From: JAXLYE01 sp046351595
Lineage (GTDB): Bacteria > Myxococcota_A > Polyangia > Palsa-1104 > JAEUJZ01
NCBI GenBank assembly: GCA_046351595.1
Contig: JAXLYE010000008.1
Location: 186,001 to 250,000 of the forward strand
DNA: 64,000 nucleotides
Direction of reading: 5' to 3'
Shown piece after piece: positions 1 to 9,404 of the stretch. Both the position numbers and the translations under genes were made by a program. The stretch's first letter is position 1. The number at the start of each line of letters is the position of its first letter. Under the pieces are notes generated by a model, which was given only the letters and a program-made list of their open reading frames with translations, ran no database searches and was not told the DNA's origin.

Positions 1-1201
<1,201 letters not shown>

Positions 1202-1255
1202 GGTGTCGGCATCTTAGTCCAATCGACCAACGTGGCAAGAGGCGCCGACTGATAC

Positions 1256-1279
1256 AGGGGGCACTTTCCCGTGCCCCCT
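1256..1279. terminator. Perfect 9-bp hairpin in the divergent spacer
   Basis: AGGGGGCAC, a six-base loop, then GTGCCCCCT. It lies between the divergent activator and the Kal-Kce fusion. There is no T-run, so it may be a protein-binding dyad or leader hairpin rather than a terminator. Confidence 0.35.
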
Positions 1280-1337
1280 CGCCGAGCCAAGCCCGACGAG
1301 CCTCCCCCGCGCCGCGCGCTCCCCGCGCGGGTCTTGT

Positions 1338-1356
1338 CACCGGACAAGGTCCGGTG
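1338..1356. promoter_or_regulatory. 8-bp dyad upstream of the Kal-Kce fusion
   Basis: CACCGGAC-AAG-GTCCGGTG, a near-gapless inverted repeat 63 bases before the proposed start of the fusion gene. It has the size of a dimeric repressor operator. Only the symmetry is seen; no regulator is known. Confidence 0.35.
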
Positions 1357-1418
1357 CCCTGTGTATGAGCTCTGGCTTGTGGGTTGTGCCGCGACGGCCG
1401 GCGTGCGATGAAAGGACG

Positions 1419-2732
1419 ATGCACGCTGTGATTCGGGTCCGCATGTCCACGCCGCACTACGCCGGCAACCTGGTCGACGGAGCCGCCATGCTGGCGCTGT
1501 TCGGCGACGTCGCCACCGAGCTCTGCGTCCGCGCCGACGGCGACGAGGGGCTGTTCCGGGCGTACGACTCGGTGGAGTTCCTGGCGCCGGTCTACGCCGG
1601 TGACTTCATCGAGGCCCGCGGCGAGATCGTCGCCTGGGGCAACACGTCGCTGAAGATGCGGTTCACCGCGCACAAGTATGTGACCCCGCTGCGCGGCGAC
1701 GGCTTCCAGGAGAGCGCGGCCGAGCTCTTGGGCGAGCCGGTGCTGGTCTGCCGGGCGACCGGGACGTGCGTGGTGCCCAAGGACTGCCGCCGCTCGCCGC
1801 TGCGGCGCGGGGCGCAGGCCGGGTTCGCGGTCGGCGCCGAGAAGGGGTCCCAGACGAGCGTCGGGCCCAGCGTCGAGCCGATTGGGCGCCCCGGCCCCTG
1901 CATCGTGACCGCGGCCATCGTCGGCGCCGAGACCACGCGCGAGCAGAACCCGCACCTGCCGATCACCGCCGAGGAGCTCGGCAAAGAAGCGGCGCGCTGC
2001 GCGGCGGCCGGCGCCACCGTCATCCACCTCCACGTCCGCGACGACGCCGGGCACGCCAGCCAGGACACCGAGCGCTTCCGCGCCGCCATCCGCGCCATCC
2101 GCAGCCGCTGCGACGTCATCATCCAGACCTCGACCGGCGGCGCCGTGGGCATGAGCATCGACGAGCGCTGCGGGCCGCTCAAGCTCACCGGCAGCGACGC
2201 GCCCGACATGGCCACGCTCAACGTCGGCACCATCAACTTCGGCGACGACATCTTCGTCAACAAGCGCCAGGACACGATGGAGGTCGCGCGCCGCATCCGC
2301 GCCGCCGGCGCCGTGCCCGAGGTCGAGCTCTACGACCTCGGCCACCTCGACATCACCCGCGAGCTCGTCGACAAGGGCCTGTTGTCGCTGCCGCTGCACG
2401 TGCAGTTCGTGCTCGGCGTCCGCGGCGCCCTCGCCGCCAGCCCGCGCAACGTCGAGCTGCTCGTCGAGCGCCTGGCCGCGGACTTCCGCGGCTCGAGCTG
2501 GGGCGTCGCCGGCATCGGCCGCCACCAGCTGCCCATGGCCCAGCTGGCGGCGCAGCTCGGCGGCAACGTCCGCGTCGGGCTCGAGGACAACGTCTACCTC
2601 GACAAGGGCGTGCTCGCCGCGGGCTCGGCGCCGCTGGTCGAGCGCGCTGCAAAGGCCGTGAAGGACGCCGGCCGCCGCGTCGCCACCGTCGCCGAGGCGC
2701 GCGCGATCCTGCTCGGGCAGCGGACGGTGTAG
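1419..2732 (+). CDS. Fused 3-aminobutyryl-CoA ammonia-lyase / 3-keto-5-aminohexanoate cleavage enzyme (Kal-Kce)
   Basis: A 437-residue two-domain enzyme of lysine fermentation. Residues 1-125 are a hotdog domain closely resembling Kal (motifs GNLVDGA, FRAYDSVEFLAPVYAGD, CVVPKD), which removes ammonia from 3-aminobutyryl-CoA. After a ~35-residue linker, residues ~160-437 form the BKACE/Kce TIM barrel with the zinc-binding HLHVR motif and QTSTGG; Kce converts 3-keto-5-aminohexanoate plus acetyl-CoA to acetoacetate and 3-aminobutyryl-CoA. The two domains thus catalyse consecutive steps. The ATG at 1419 follows AAAGGA; an upstream ATG at 1365 adds 18 unlikely residues. No other lysine-fermentation gene (kamA, kamDE, kdd) is in the window. 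The domain calls are strong; the physiological role is inferred. Confidence 0.88.
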   Translation: MHAVIRVRMSTPHYAGNLVDGAAMLALFGDVATELCVRADGDEGLFRAYDSVEFLAPVYAGDFIEARGEIVAWGNTSLKMRFTAHKYVTPLRGDGFQESAAELLGEPVLVCRATGTCVVPKDCRRSPLRRGAQAGFAVGAEKGSQTSVGPSVEPIGRPGPCIVTAAIVGAETTREQNPHLPITAEELGKEAARCAAAGATVIHLHVRDDAGHASQDTERFRAAIRAIRSRCDVIIQTSTGGAVGMSIDERCGPLKLTGSDAPDMATLNVGTINFGDDIFVNKRQDTMEVARRIRAAGAVPEVELYDLGHLDITRELVDKGLLSLPLHVQFVLGVRGALAASPRNVELLVERLAADFRGSSWGVAGIGRHQLPMAQLAAQLGGNVRVGLEDNVYLDKGVLAAGSAPLVERAAKAVKDAGRRVATVAEARAILLGQRTV

Positions 2733-2760
2733 CCGACCAGAAGTCGAGCCGGCGTCGGCT
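2731..2760. terminator. Hairpin spanning two convergent stop codons
   Basis: AGCCGAC at 2731-2737 pairs with GTCGGCT at 2754-2760. The stem includes bases of both converging stop codons, so it could end transcription in either direction. There is no T-run. Confidence 0.4.
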
Positions 2761-4486
2761 AGGCTTCCGGGCCGCCCGGCTCGACGCGGGCCATGGGCAG
2801 GACCGGCAGGCTCGGGGGCAGCTCGCCGTAGGCGATCACCGGCAGCGCCTGCGGCGTCGCCGACAAGAGCCGCGCCAGCGCCCGCCGCACCGTCGCGGAG
2901 CACAGCAGCACCGCGTCCGGGTGCTCGGCCTTGTGGCGCAGCACCGCGCCGGTCAGGTCGCTGCGCAGCTCCAGCTCCAGCGCCAGCCCGTCGCCGGGGC
3001 GCAGCGACTCGCGCAGCACCTCTTCGATCAGGTCGCCGAGCAAGAGCGCCGGCAACCCGGCCTCGCCGCCGTCGGCGCCGCTGCGCAGGTAGCCGTGCAC
3101 CAGGTAGCGGCCCAGGCGGCCGCGCACCGCCTCGAACAGCGCGTCGGCGTCCTCCGGCAGCTGCGGCAGCGCCGCCACCGCCTCGAGCACCGCGCGCAGA
3201 TCGAGCGGCCACAGGCGCTCCTCGAGCAGCCGCCCGAGCAGCGCCCCCAGCCGCACCAGCTCGAGCCGCCGCGGCACCACCTCGCGCACCAGCACCGGGT
3301 GCGCCGCCGACAGCGCGTCGACCAGGCGCTGCACCGCGTCGAGCGGCAGGAGCTCGGCCGGCGACGTGAGCAGCGCCTGCCGCAGCACCAAAAGCGGCTC
3401 CTCGCCCGCCCCGAGCGCCCGACCGAGCGAGAGCGCCCCGTGCACCCGCAGCGCCAGCCAGCGCGGCGGCCCGTCGCTGCGCAGCTGCAGCGCGTGCGAC
3501 AGGCCGGGCACGCCGAGGCGCGCCGACAGCGAGGCGAGCTCGCCGCGCAGCGCCTCGGGATCGAGCCCGACGTCGGCGCCGATCTCGACCTGCACCACCG
3601 GGCGGGCCGCGCGCCGCGCCGCCTCCGCGTCCGGCCCGAGCCGCGCCGCCGCCACCCCGCGCGTCAAGAGCAGCGCCGCCGCCGAGGCGCTGAGCAGCGC
3701 CGGCACCTGCGTCGCCAGCCCGTCGCCCACCGTCAAGAGCGCGTAGCGCGCCGCGGCCTCGGACAGCGGCAGATCCTGCTCGACCAGCCCGACCACCATC
3801 CCGCCGACGAGGCCGAGCCCGAGCACCAGGAGCCCCGCCACCACGTCGCCCTTGACCAGCCGCAGCGCGCCGTCCATGGCGCCGTAGACCTGGGCCCGCG
3901 CCTCGAGCTCGGCGCGCTGCGCCTGCGCCTCGCTCGGCGTCAGCACGCCGGCCCGCAGGTCGGCCTCGATCGCGGCCTGGCGCCCGGGCAGCGCGTCGAG
4001 GATGAAGCGCGCCGCGACCTCGGCCACGCGCTCGCCGCCGCGCGCCAGCACCAGGTACTGCACCGTCGCCAGCACCAGGAGCACCGCCAGCCCCAGCACC
4101 AGGTCGCCGCCCGCCATGCTCGACCCGAACGCGGCGATGACCCGCCCGGCGTAGCCCTGGCCGAGGATCAGCCGCACCGCGGTCACGTTCAGCCCCAGCC
4201 GCAGCACGATCGAGACGACCAACAGCGCCGGCAGCTGCGGCAGCCGCTCCGGCGTCCCCGCCTGCACCGCCAGCCCCAGCAGGCCGACGCCGAGCAGCAG
4301 GTTCGCGATGAGCAGCGCGTCGAGTACCAGCGGCGGCACGGGCAGCAGCAAGAGCCCCACCACCACCAGCACCACCGCCAGCACCAGCTTCGGCCCGAGC
4401 AGCCTCGCCGCCCAGGTGTTTGCGTACTCAGCGGTCAGGACACGTCCCAGCCAGCGGACCGCTTTGTTCCACATTCTTCTCATCAT
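2759..4486 (-). CDS. FHIPEP-family type III export gate protein (FlhA/SctV-like), solitary
   Basis: Inner-membrane export gate protein related to FlhA (flagella) and SctV/InvA (injectisomes). The N-terminal half carries about seven to eight hydrophobic helices, including a conserved RLGLNVTAVRLIL segment. The cytoplasmic FHIPEP signature is near residue 151 (RVAEVAARFILDALPGRQ, then EADLRAG). The C-terminal ~250 residues match the position of the cytosolic substrate-docking domain. At 575 residues it is shorter than the usual ~690. No other secretion or flagellar gene is nearby, so it may belong to a scattered system or have a separate role. The start is uncertain: ATG at 4486 or 4474, neither with a good ribosome-binding site. 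Confidence 0.88.
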   Translation of the reverse strand: MMRRMWNKAVRWLGRVLTAEYANTWAARLLGPKLVLAVVLVVVGLLLLPVPPLVLDALLIANLLLGVGLLGLAVQAGTPERLPQLPALLVVSIVLRLGLNVTAVRLILGQGYAGRVIAAFGSSMAGGDLVLGLAVLLVLATVQYLVLARGGERVAEVAARFILDALPGRQAAIEADLRAGVLTPSEAQAQRAELEARAQVYGAMDGALRLVKGDVVAGLLVLGLGLVGGMVVGLVEQDLPLSEAAARYALLTVGDGLATQVPALLSASAAALLLTRGVAAARLGPDAEAARRAARPVVQVEIGADVGLDPEALRGELASLSARLGVPGLSHALQLRSDGPPRWLALRVHGALSLGRALGAGEEPLLVLRQALLTSPAELLPLDAVQRLVDALSAAHPVLVREVVPRRLELVRLGALLGRLLEERLWPLDLRAVLEAVAALPQLPEDADALFEAVRGRLGRYLVHGYLRSGADGGEAGLPALLLGDLIEEVLRESLRPGDGLALELELRSDLTGAVLRHKAEHPDAVLLCSATVRRALARLLSATPQALPVIAYGELPPSLPVLPMARVEPGGPEA

Positions 4487-4614
4487 AGCGGAGCCGCCAC
4501 CCGGCGGTCAGCGACCGTTTCCGCTGCCGCATCACCCGCTTCCCAAACGCAGACCCCGCCCCATCCAAACGGGACGTCCATGCGCCTTCGTCCTGAACAC
4601 TCAGGTATTCTGGA
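4487..4614. other. Gene-free spacer upstream of the FHIPEP gene
   Basis: No convincing coding frame or RNA gene. It is the likely promoter region of the leftward FHIPEP gene. No clear -35/-10 pair was found. Confidence 0.4.
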
Positions 4615-4860
4615 AAGAAAGCGGGTGGCGCCGGAGGGAGGGCTCCCGACGCGAAAGCGGCGGGATTCCCGCAGGCGACAGGACCCGCGTCCGTACAAGA
4701 AAGCGGGTGGCGCCGGAGGGAGGGCTCCCGACGCGAAAGCGGCGGGATTCCCGCAGGCGACAGGACCCGCGTCCGCACAAGAAAGCGGGTGGCGCCGGAG
4801 GGAGGGCTCCCGGCGCGAAAGCGGCGGGATTCCCGCAGGCGACAGGACCCGCGTCCGTCT
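4615..4860. repeat. Three tandem copies of an 82-bp repeat
   Basis: Copies at 4615-4696, 4697-4778 and 4779-4860 differ by only a few bases. Each starts AAGAAAGCGGGTGGCGCCGG and contains the short palindromes GGGAGGGCTCCC and GCGGGATTCCCGC. Because 82 is not a multiple of three, each copy is read in a different frame, which argues against coding. The array lies between the FHIPEP gene and the end of the DUF2997 gene. It may be a dispersed intergenic repeat family or a structured element; this window cannot tell. Confidence 0.95.
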
Positions 4861-4872
4861 GGTGGAAACCGT

Positions 4873-5079
4873 CTAGCCGCGGTTGTGGACGCCGGTGCCC
4901 GTGGTGACGCCCGGCTTGTAGTAGTCCGACGTGAGCTGCCGGTCCTTGATCTCGTTGCCGAGCGCCTGCTCGAGGAACTTGGTCTCCTCGATGCACTGCT
5001 GGCCCGGCACGCACTTCACCTGAACCGACACCTCTCCCGAGGGAGAGATGGTGATCTCGAGCTCCTTGCGCTGCGCCAT
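4873..5079 (-). CDS. DUF2997 family small protein
   Basis: A 68-residue protein matching DUF2997: a short beta-rich start (ITISPSGEV), a central C-x6-C pair (CVPGQQC) and LEQALG. Its function is unknown. In cyanobacteria and other bacteria DUF2997 genes are typically found beside DUF1257 (Ycf35) and Ycf46-type AAA+ genes, and the same trio occurs here. It is the last gene of the long leftward operon, just before the 82-bp repeats. Confidence 0.85.
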   Translation of the reverse strand: MAQRKELEITISPSGEVSVQVKCVPGQQCIEETKFLEQALGNEIKDRQLTSDYYKPGVTTGTGVHNRG

Positions 5080-5148
5080 GTTCTGCTCCTTGCTGACCTG
5101 CCAGAGCGAATGAGAGGTCGATGAAAAAAGGCGAAGACCGGAGCGGGG

Positions 5149-5544
5149 CTAGCCCCACTTGCCGACGGAGAGCTTGATGGTGCCGTCCTCCGCGACGGTC
5201 TGCTCGTCGATGCGGTAGCCCTGCTCCTCGCACGCCACCACGACCTTCTGATAAGCGTACTCCCGGTTCAGCTCGTCGACGAACTCCTGCTCGGTCTTGC
5301 CGACGGTGGTCTCGATGCCCCACCAGTCGGCCTGCAGGCCGTAGGTGCCGTCCTCGTTCTTCACCACGCCGATGTCGTAGCGGCCCATGTGGATCGAGAT
5401 CTCGGCGGTGCTGGTCTGCCCGCGCCAGCCCTTCACCGTCGCGCCCTGCTCGTCGTGCGTGTAGCGCAGCTTCAGCTTGTCGAGCGCCCGCATCAGGCAG
5501 ACAAGGTCGTTGATCTTGGTGGCAACCGTCGTGAAGTGGCTCAT
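5149..5544 (-). CDS. DUF1257 (Ycf35-like) protein
   Basis: A 131-residue protein of the DUF1257/Ycf35 family, recognised from its start (MSHFTTV), the central GWRGQT and YDIG motifs, and the late YAYQKVV and EDGTIKL segments. Ycf35 is encoded in some algal plastids and in cyanobacteria; its biochemical function is unknown. It lies between the Ycf46-like ATPase and the DUF2997 gene, the usual partners of the family. Length is normal. A GC-rich hairpin separates it from the ATPase gene. Confidence 0.88.
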   Translation of the reverse strand: MSHFTTVATKINDLVCLMRALDKLKLRYTHDEQGATVKGWRGQTSTAEISIHMGRYDIGVVKNEDGTYGLQADWWGIETTVGKTEQEFVDELNREYAYQKVVVACEEQGYRIDEQTVAEDGTIKLSVGKWG

Positions 5545-5557
5545 CCCAGCCTCAAGA

Positions 5558-5577
5558 AGGGCGCCCGCAGGCGCCCT
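5558..5577. promoter_or_regulatory. Perfect 8-bp hairpin before the DUF1257 gene
   Basis: AGGGCGCC-CGCA-GGCGCCCT, 14 bases upstream of the DUF1257 start in the ATPase-DUF1257 spacer. It has no T-tract. It could set relative expression by partial termination or mRNA protection. A second weaker dyad, ATAGGC-GATT-GCCTAT, lies in the same spacer. Confidence 0.4.
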
Positions 5578-5649
5578 CGCTACGTTGGTTGTGGGGTTCG
5601 AAGTCGCCTATCCCAACTGCCCTACGTGATAGGCGATTGCCTATGGGGC

Positions 5650-7275
5650 CTACAGGTCCAGCCGGCCGCCCGAGCCGCCCTCGGGCACGGTGAAGCGATC
5701 CCGGCTCCGCTTGTTGCTGGCCGGCGCCGACGGCAGCGACGCCAGGCGCGCGCGCGTCTTGGCCCACTCGCGCATGTCCGCGATCTTCTCCTGCATCGTC
5801 ACCGCCAGCGGCACGATCTCCTTGGCGGCGTGCAGCAGCTGATCCGTCGACAGGTCGCGCGAGTGCGGGTCGGTGTCGAACGCCTCGTACAGCGCCGAGA
5901 CCACCACCGTCTCGATCTCGCTGCCCGAGAAGTCCGGCGTCGCCTCCATCATGCGGGCGATGTCCAGGTGCTGGATCGAGCGCCCCTTCTTCTTCAGGTG
6001 GATCTTGAGGATCTCGGCGCGCTCCTCCTGCGTCGGCAGATCAACGAAGAAGATCTCGTCGAAGCGGCCCTTGCGCAGAAGCTCCGGCGGCAGGCTGCGC
6101 ACGTCGTTCGCGGTGGCGATGACGAACACCGGCGCCGTCTTCTCCTGCATCCAGGTGACGAACGTGCCGAACACGCGCGAGGTCGTGCCGCCGTCGCTCA
6201 TGTTCGACGAGCCCGTGCCCGACAGTCCCTTCTCGATCTCGTCCAGCCACAGCACCGACGGCGCCACCGCCTCGGCGGTCTTGAGCGCCTTGCGCATGTT
6301 CTCTTCCGAGGCGCCGACCAGGCCGCCGAAGATCTTGCCGACGTCCAGGCGCAGGAGCGGCATCTGCCATGCCGCGCCGACGGCCTTGGCGGTCAGCGAC
6401 TTGCCGCAGCCCGGCACGCCGAGCAAGAGGATGCCCTTGGGAATGGGCAGGCCGAAGTCGCGCGCCTCGGACGTGAAGGCGTGGCGGCGCTTGACCAGCC
6501 ACTGCTTGAGGATCTCAAGGCCGCCGATGCCGTCCAGGCTCTCCTCGGCCTCGTAGTACTCGAGGATGCCGCTCTTCCTGATGATGTGCTTCTTCTCGGC
6601 GAGCACCGTCGGCAGGTGGAAGGTCTTGTGGCGCACGATCGACTTGGCGATGACGTTCTCCGCCTCGATCAGCGTAAGACCCAGCGCCGCGTCGACGATC
6701 TGCTCGCGCCCGTCGGCGTCCTTGGCCAGGCCGGGCTCGCAGCCCTGCGGCAGCTGGTGCAGGAGGTCCTCGACGACCTTGGTCAGCTCGCGGCGGTTGG
6801 GCAGGTCCCAGTCGACGATGCACAGATCCTTCTCGAGCTCGGGCGGGATCTTGGTCACCGGCGACAGGATGAAGATGTTCTTCTGCGTCTTGCGCAGATC
6901 GTGCGCGAGGTCGCGCAGCTTGCGCACCACCGTCGGGTCGTTGACGAAGGCGTGGAAGTCGCGCAGCACGAACAGGCCGCGGCCTTCCTGCGCCGCGATG
7001 TAGTCCAGCGCCTTGATCGGGTCCTTGACGTCGCCGCCCTTGAGGGTGCCAAACTTCTGCACCATGCCGCGCGTGATCGACCACACGCCGAGCTTCATGT
7101 CGCGGCGCCGCGCCAGCCTGAGCAGCGACTCCTCGACGCGCTGCTCCTCCGACGAGATGAGGTAGATGAGCGAGTAGCGGGCGCGGATGAGATCCAGCAC
7201 CTCGCGCTCGCTGTGGTTGAGCTCTTCGCTGTCCGCCCCGGTGGCCGCGACCGGGGCTGCGCTCTCCTGACTCAT
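5650..7275 (-). CDS. Ycf46-like AAA+ ATPase
   Basis: A 541-residue AAA+ ATPase of the Ycf46 type. The N-terminal ~220 residues form the family's own region (LIYLISSEEQRVEESL). The AAA+ module has Walker A GVPGCGKS (~residue 286), Walker B SVLWLDEIEK (~340), sensor-1 IATAND and the arginine-finger segment RKGRFDEIFF (~398). Such ATPases act as hexameric remodellers, but the substrate of Ycf46 is unknown; in cyanobacteria it has been linked to regulation of photosynthesis. Here it sits between an FHA coiled-coil gene and DUF1257. Extracellular injection-system loci often carry an AAA+ ATPase (Afp15-like), so this one could fill that slot; that is inference. AGGAG lies six bases before the ATG. 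Confidence 0.9.
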   Translation of the reverse strand: MSQESAAPVAATGADSEELNHSEREVLDLIRARYSLIYLISSEEQRVEESLLRLARRRDMKLGVWSITRGMVQKFGTLKGGDVKDPIKALDYIAAQEGRGLFVLRDFHAFVNDPTVVRKLRDLAHDLRKTQKNIFILSPVTKIPPELEKDLCIVDWDLPNRRELTKVVEDLLHQLPQGCEPGLAKDADGREQIVDAALGLTLIEAENVIAKSIVRHKTFHLPTVLAEKKHIIRKSGILEYYEAEESLDGIGGLEILKQWLVKRRHAFTSEARDFGLPIPKGILLLGVPGCGKSLTAKAVGAAWQMPLLRLDVGKIFGGLVGASEENMRKALKTAEAVAPSVLWLDEIEKGLSGTGSSNMSDGGTTSRVFGTFVTWMQEKTAPVFVIATANDVRSLPPELLRKGRFDEIFFVDLPTQEERAEILKIHLKKKGRSIQHLDIARMMEATPDFSGSEIETVVVSALYEAFDTDPHSRDLSTDQLLHAAKEIVPLAVTMQEKIADMREWAKTRARLASLPSAPASNKRSRDRFTVPEGGSGGRLDL

Positions 7276-7312
7276 TGCATGCTCCTAGCCGGCTTCCCGC
7301 GTGGGGGTGGCG

Positions 7313-9313
7313 TTACTCGATGAGGCTGCGCAGGCTGCGGATGTGGCCCTTGGCCTCGTCCGAGCGGCCCATGGACTCATCGATGGCGTCGCGCAGCTTG
7401 CGCGCCGCATCCTTGTCGTTGATGCCGCGTTCGACCTTGGCGAACAGCTGCTCGACCGCGGCCAGGGACGAGCGCAGGTCCGAGATCGCGACGTTGATGC
7501 CGTCGTAGGCGTCGCTGGCGACGTGGCGCATCTCTTCGAGCAGGCGCTGGCTATCGCTGTCGCCGCCCGCCGCCGGTGCCGCCGCCGGTGCCGCCTGCTG
7601 GGGCGCCGCGGCTGCCGCCTGCTGCGCGGCCTGCTGCGCCGCCTGCAGCTGGGCCCCGAGCTCGTCGAGCTTCTGCTTGAGCTGATCGCGCTCGCCCTGG
7701 ATGCGGCCGACCTCTTCGCGCAGCGCGACCAGGCTCTGCTCCGCCGACGACGCCGCGCCCTGGTGCTGCTCGCGCACGGCCGCGAGCTGCTTGCGCACCT
7801 CGTCGCGCTCGGCGACGAGCTGCTGCCGCTCGGCCGCGAGCTGCTGCCGCTCGGTCTCGAAGCGCGCCTGCTGCTCGGCCGTCGCCTGCTCCGAGACCTG
7901 CTGCGCGCGCTGCTCGCCCGAGCGCAGCTGCGCCGCCAGCTTCTCGCGCTGGTTCACCGCCTCCTTGAGGTCCGCGGCGAACTTGAGCAGCTGCTGGTTG
8001 AGCTTGTCGATCTCGACGTTCGCGTCGTTCAGGTTCTCGCGCAGCGCGGTGTTGTTCTCGCGCAGCGCCGAGTTGTCCTTGGTCAGCGAGATGATCTGCT
8101 CGCCGCCCTCGCCCTGGCCCGACAGCAGGCTGGCCACGCGCTCGAGCTCCGAGCGCAGATCCTCGACCTGCACCTGCGAGCGGTTCAGGCGCTCGCGCAG
8201 GTTGTCACGCTCGCCGCGCGCCTGCGCCAGCTCGCGCTCCAGCTCGTCGCCGTGCTTGCGCAGATCCTTGATCTGCGACTCCTGGTTCATCAGGCCCACG
8301 CGCTGCTCTTCGATGAGCCGCTCGCGCTCCTTCAGGATGTCGCGCAGGTTGTCGACGTCGCCGAGCTTTGAGTTGATGGCCTTGACCTGCTCGTCGCGCG
8401 TGCGCGCCATCTCGAGCAGCTTCTGGTTCAGCGTCTCGGCCTGCTGGCGCGTGCGCTTGACGTCTTCCTTGGCCGTCGCAAGCTCGCGATCCTTGCTCTC
8501 GCTCTTCTGCTTGATCTCTTCGAGCTGCTTGCTGTTCTGATCGAGCTGCGTGCGCAGCTGTTTGAGCTCGGCCCGGAGCTGGTCGTTGACCTTGGACTCC
8601 GCCGACAGCTCCTCCTTGGTCTTCTCCGAGGCGCGGACCAGCTTCTCCAGCGCCTCCTTGGCCTGGTTCGCCTCGCCGCGCAGGCGCTTGATCTCCTGGT
8701 CGTTCGACTCGAGCTTGGCGACCGCCTGATCGCGCTCGGACTTGGCCTCGTTGGCGGCGTTGACCGCGGCCTCCAGCTCGGCCGCCGTCTTCTTCAGCTC
8801 CTCGGCGACCTTCTGGATCTGCTCCTCGCGCTTCTTGTCCGCCAGAAGCTCGAGCGCGGCGGCCTTGGGATCCACGGCGCGCGTGCTGTCGTCGTCCTTG
8901 GCCGCTGGCGCCGAGGGCTTGTTCGCGGCCCCGGCGTCGGCGGGCGCCTGCGGCGCGACCGGCTGCGGCTGCGGCCCGCCCTGCGCCGGCACCGTCGGCC
9001 GCACCACCATCGGCTGCGACTCGGGCACGTCGACGAAGCGCACCTGCAGCGAGCCGCAGCGGATCACGTCGCCGTGGTTGAGCTCCTGGCGCTGGATGCG
9101 GCTCTCGTTGATGTAGGTGCCGTTGGCCGAGCCCAGGTCCTCGACGAACCAGCGGCTGCCGGCCAGGGCGATCTTGCAGTTCTTGCGCGACACCATCGCG
9201 TCATCCGTGCGGATGATGCAGTCGACGGCGCGACCGAGGAACGATCCCGACTCCGGCAGGTTGACCGCGGCGTCTCGGCCTTGAGCGTCTCGATAAAGGA
9301 GCTTCGCTGCCAT
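7313..9313 (-). CDS. FHA-domain protein with very long coiled coil
   Basis: A 666-residue protein. Residues ~20-95 are a complete FHA domain (LGR, SRKN, LGSANGTYIN), expected to bind phosphothreonine. An Ala/Pro linker follows, then from ~150 to ~560 an almost unbroken Glu/Lys/Gln/Leu heptad pattern typical of a long rod-like coiled coil. An Ala/Gln/Pro linker (~565-590) leads to a short helical C-terminus. There is no signal peptide or membrane helix, so it should be cytoplasmic. It could serve as a scaffold that joins phosphorylated partners at a distance. Its neighbours are the zinc-ribbon FHA gene upstream and the Ycf46-like ATPase downstream. Confidence 0.85.
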   Translation of the reverse strand: MAAKLLYRDAQGRDAAVNLPESGSFLGRAVDCIIRTDDAMVSRKNCKIALAGSRWFVEDLGSANGTYINESRIQRQELNHGDVIRCGSLQVRFVDVPESQPMVVRPTVPAQGGPQPQPVAPQAPADAGAANKPSAPAAKDDDSTRAVDPKAAALELLADKKREEQIQKVAEELKKTAAELEAAVNAANEAKSERDQAVAKLESNDQEIKRLRGEANQAKEALEKLVRASEKTKEELSAESKVNDQLRAELKQLRTQLDQNSKQLEEIKQKSESKDRELATAKEDVKRTRQQAETLNQKLLEMARTRDEQVKAINSKLGDVDNLRDILKERERLIEEQRVGLMNQESQIKDLRKHGDELERELAQARGERDNLRERLNRSQVQVEDLRSELERVASLLSGQGEGGEQIISLTKDNSALRENNTALRENLNDANVEIDKLNQQLLKFAADLKEAVNQREKLAAQLRSGEQRAQQVSEQATAEQQARFETERQQLAAERQQLVAERDEVRKQLAAVREQHQGAASSAEQSLVALREEVGRIQGERDQLKQKLDELGAQLQAAQQAAQQAAAAAPQQAAPAAAPAAGGDSDSQRLLEEMRHVASDAYDGINVAISDLRSSLAAVEQLFAKVERGINDKDAARKLRDAIDESMGRSDEAKGHIRSLRSLIE

Positions 9314-9404
9314 CGCCTCTATGACCCCTGGGAGAACGACGCGCCCCCCGGCACGCCGCGACCAATGAAAGTAAGTCCGTCTCTTAACACGGCGCCAACC
9401 ACGC

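Noticed and set aside
4615..4860. Possible CRISPR array
   Set aside because: Units are directly adjacent without unique spacers and there are no cas genes in the window.
1766..4876. A 1036-codon open frame on the plus strand, mostly antisense to the FHIPEP gene
   Set aside because: Its translation is Arg/Pro/Ala/His/Gln-rich without any family motif and it covers two well-supported genes. It is a by-product of high GC.
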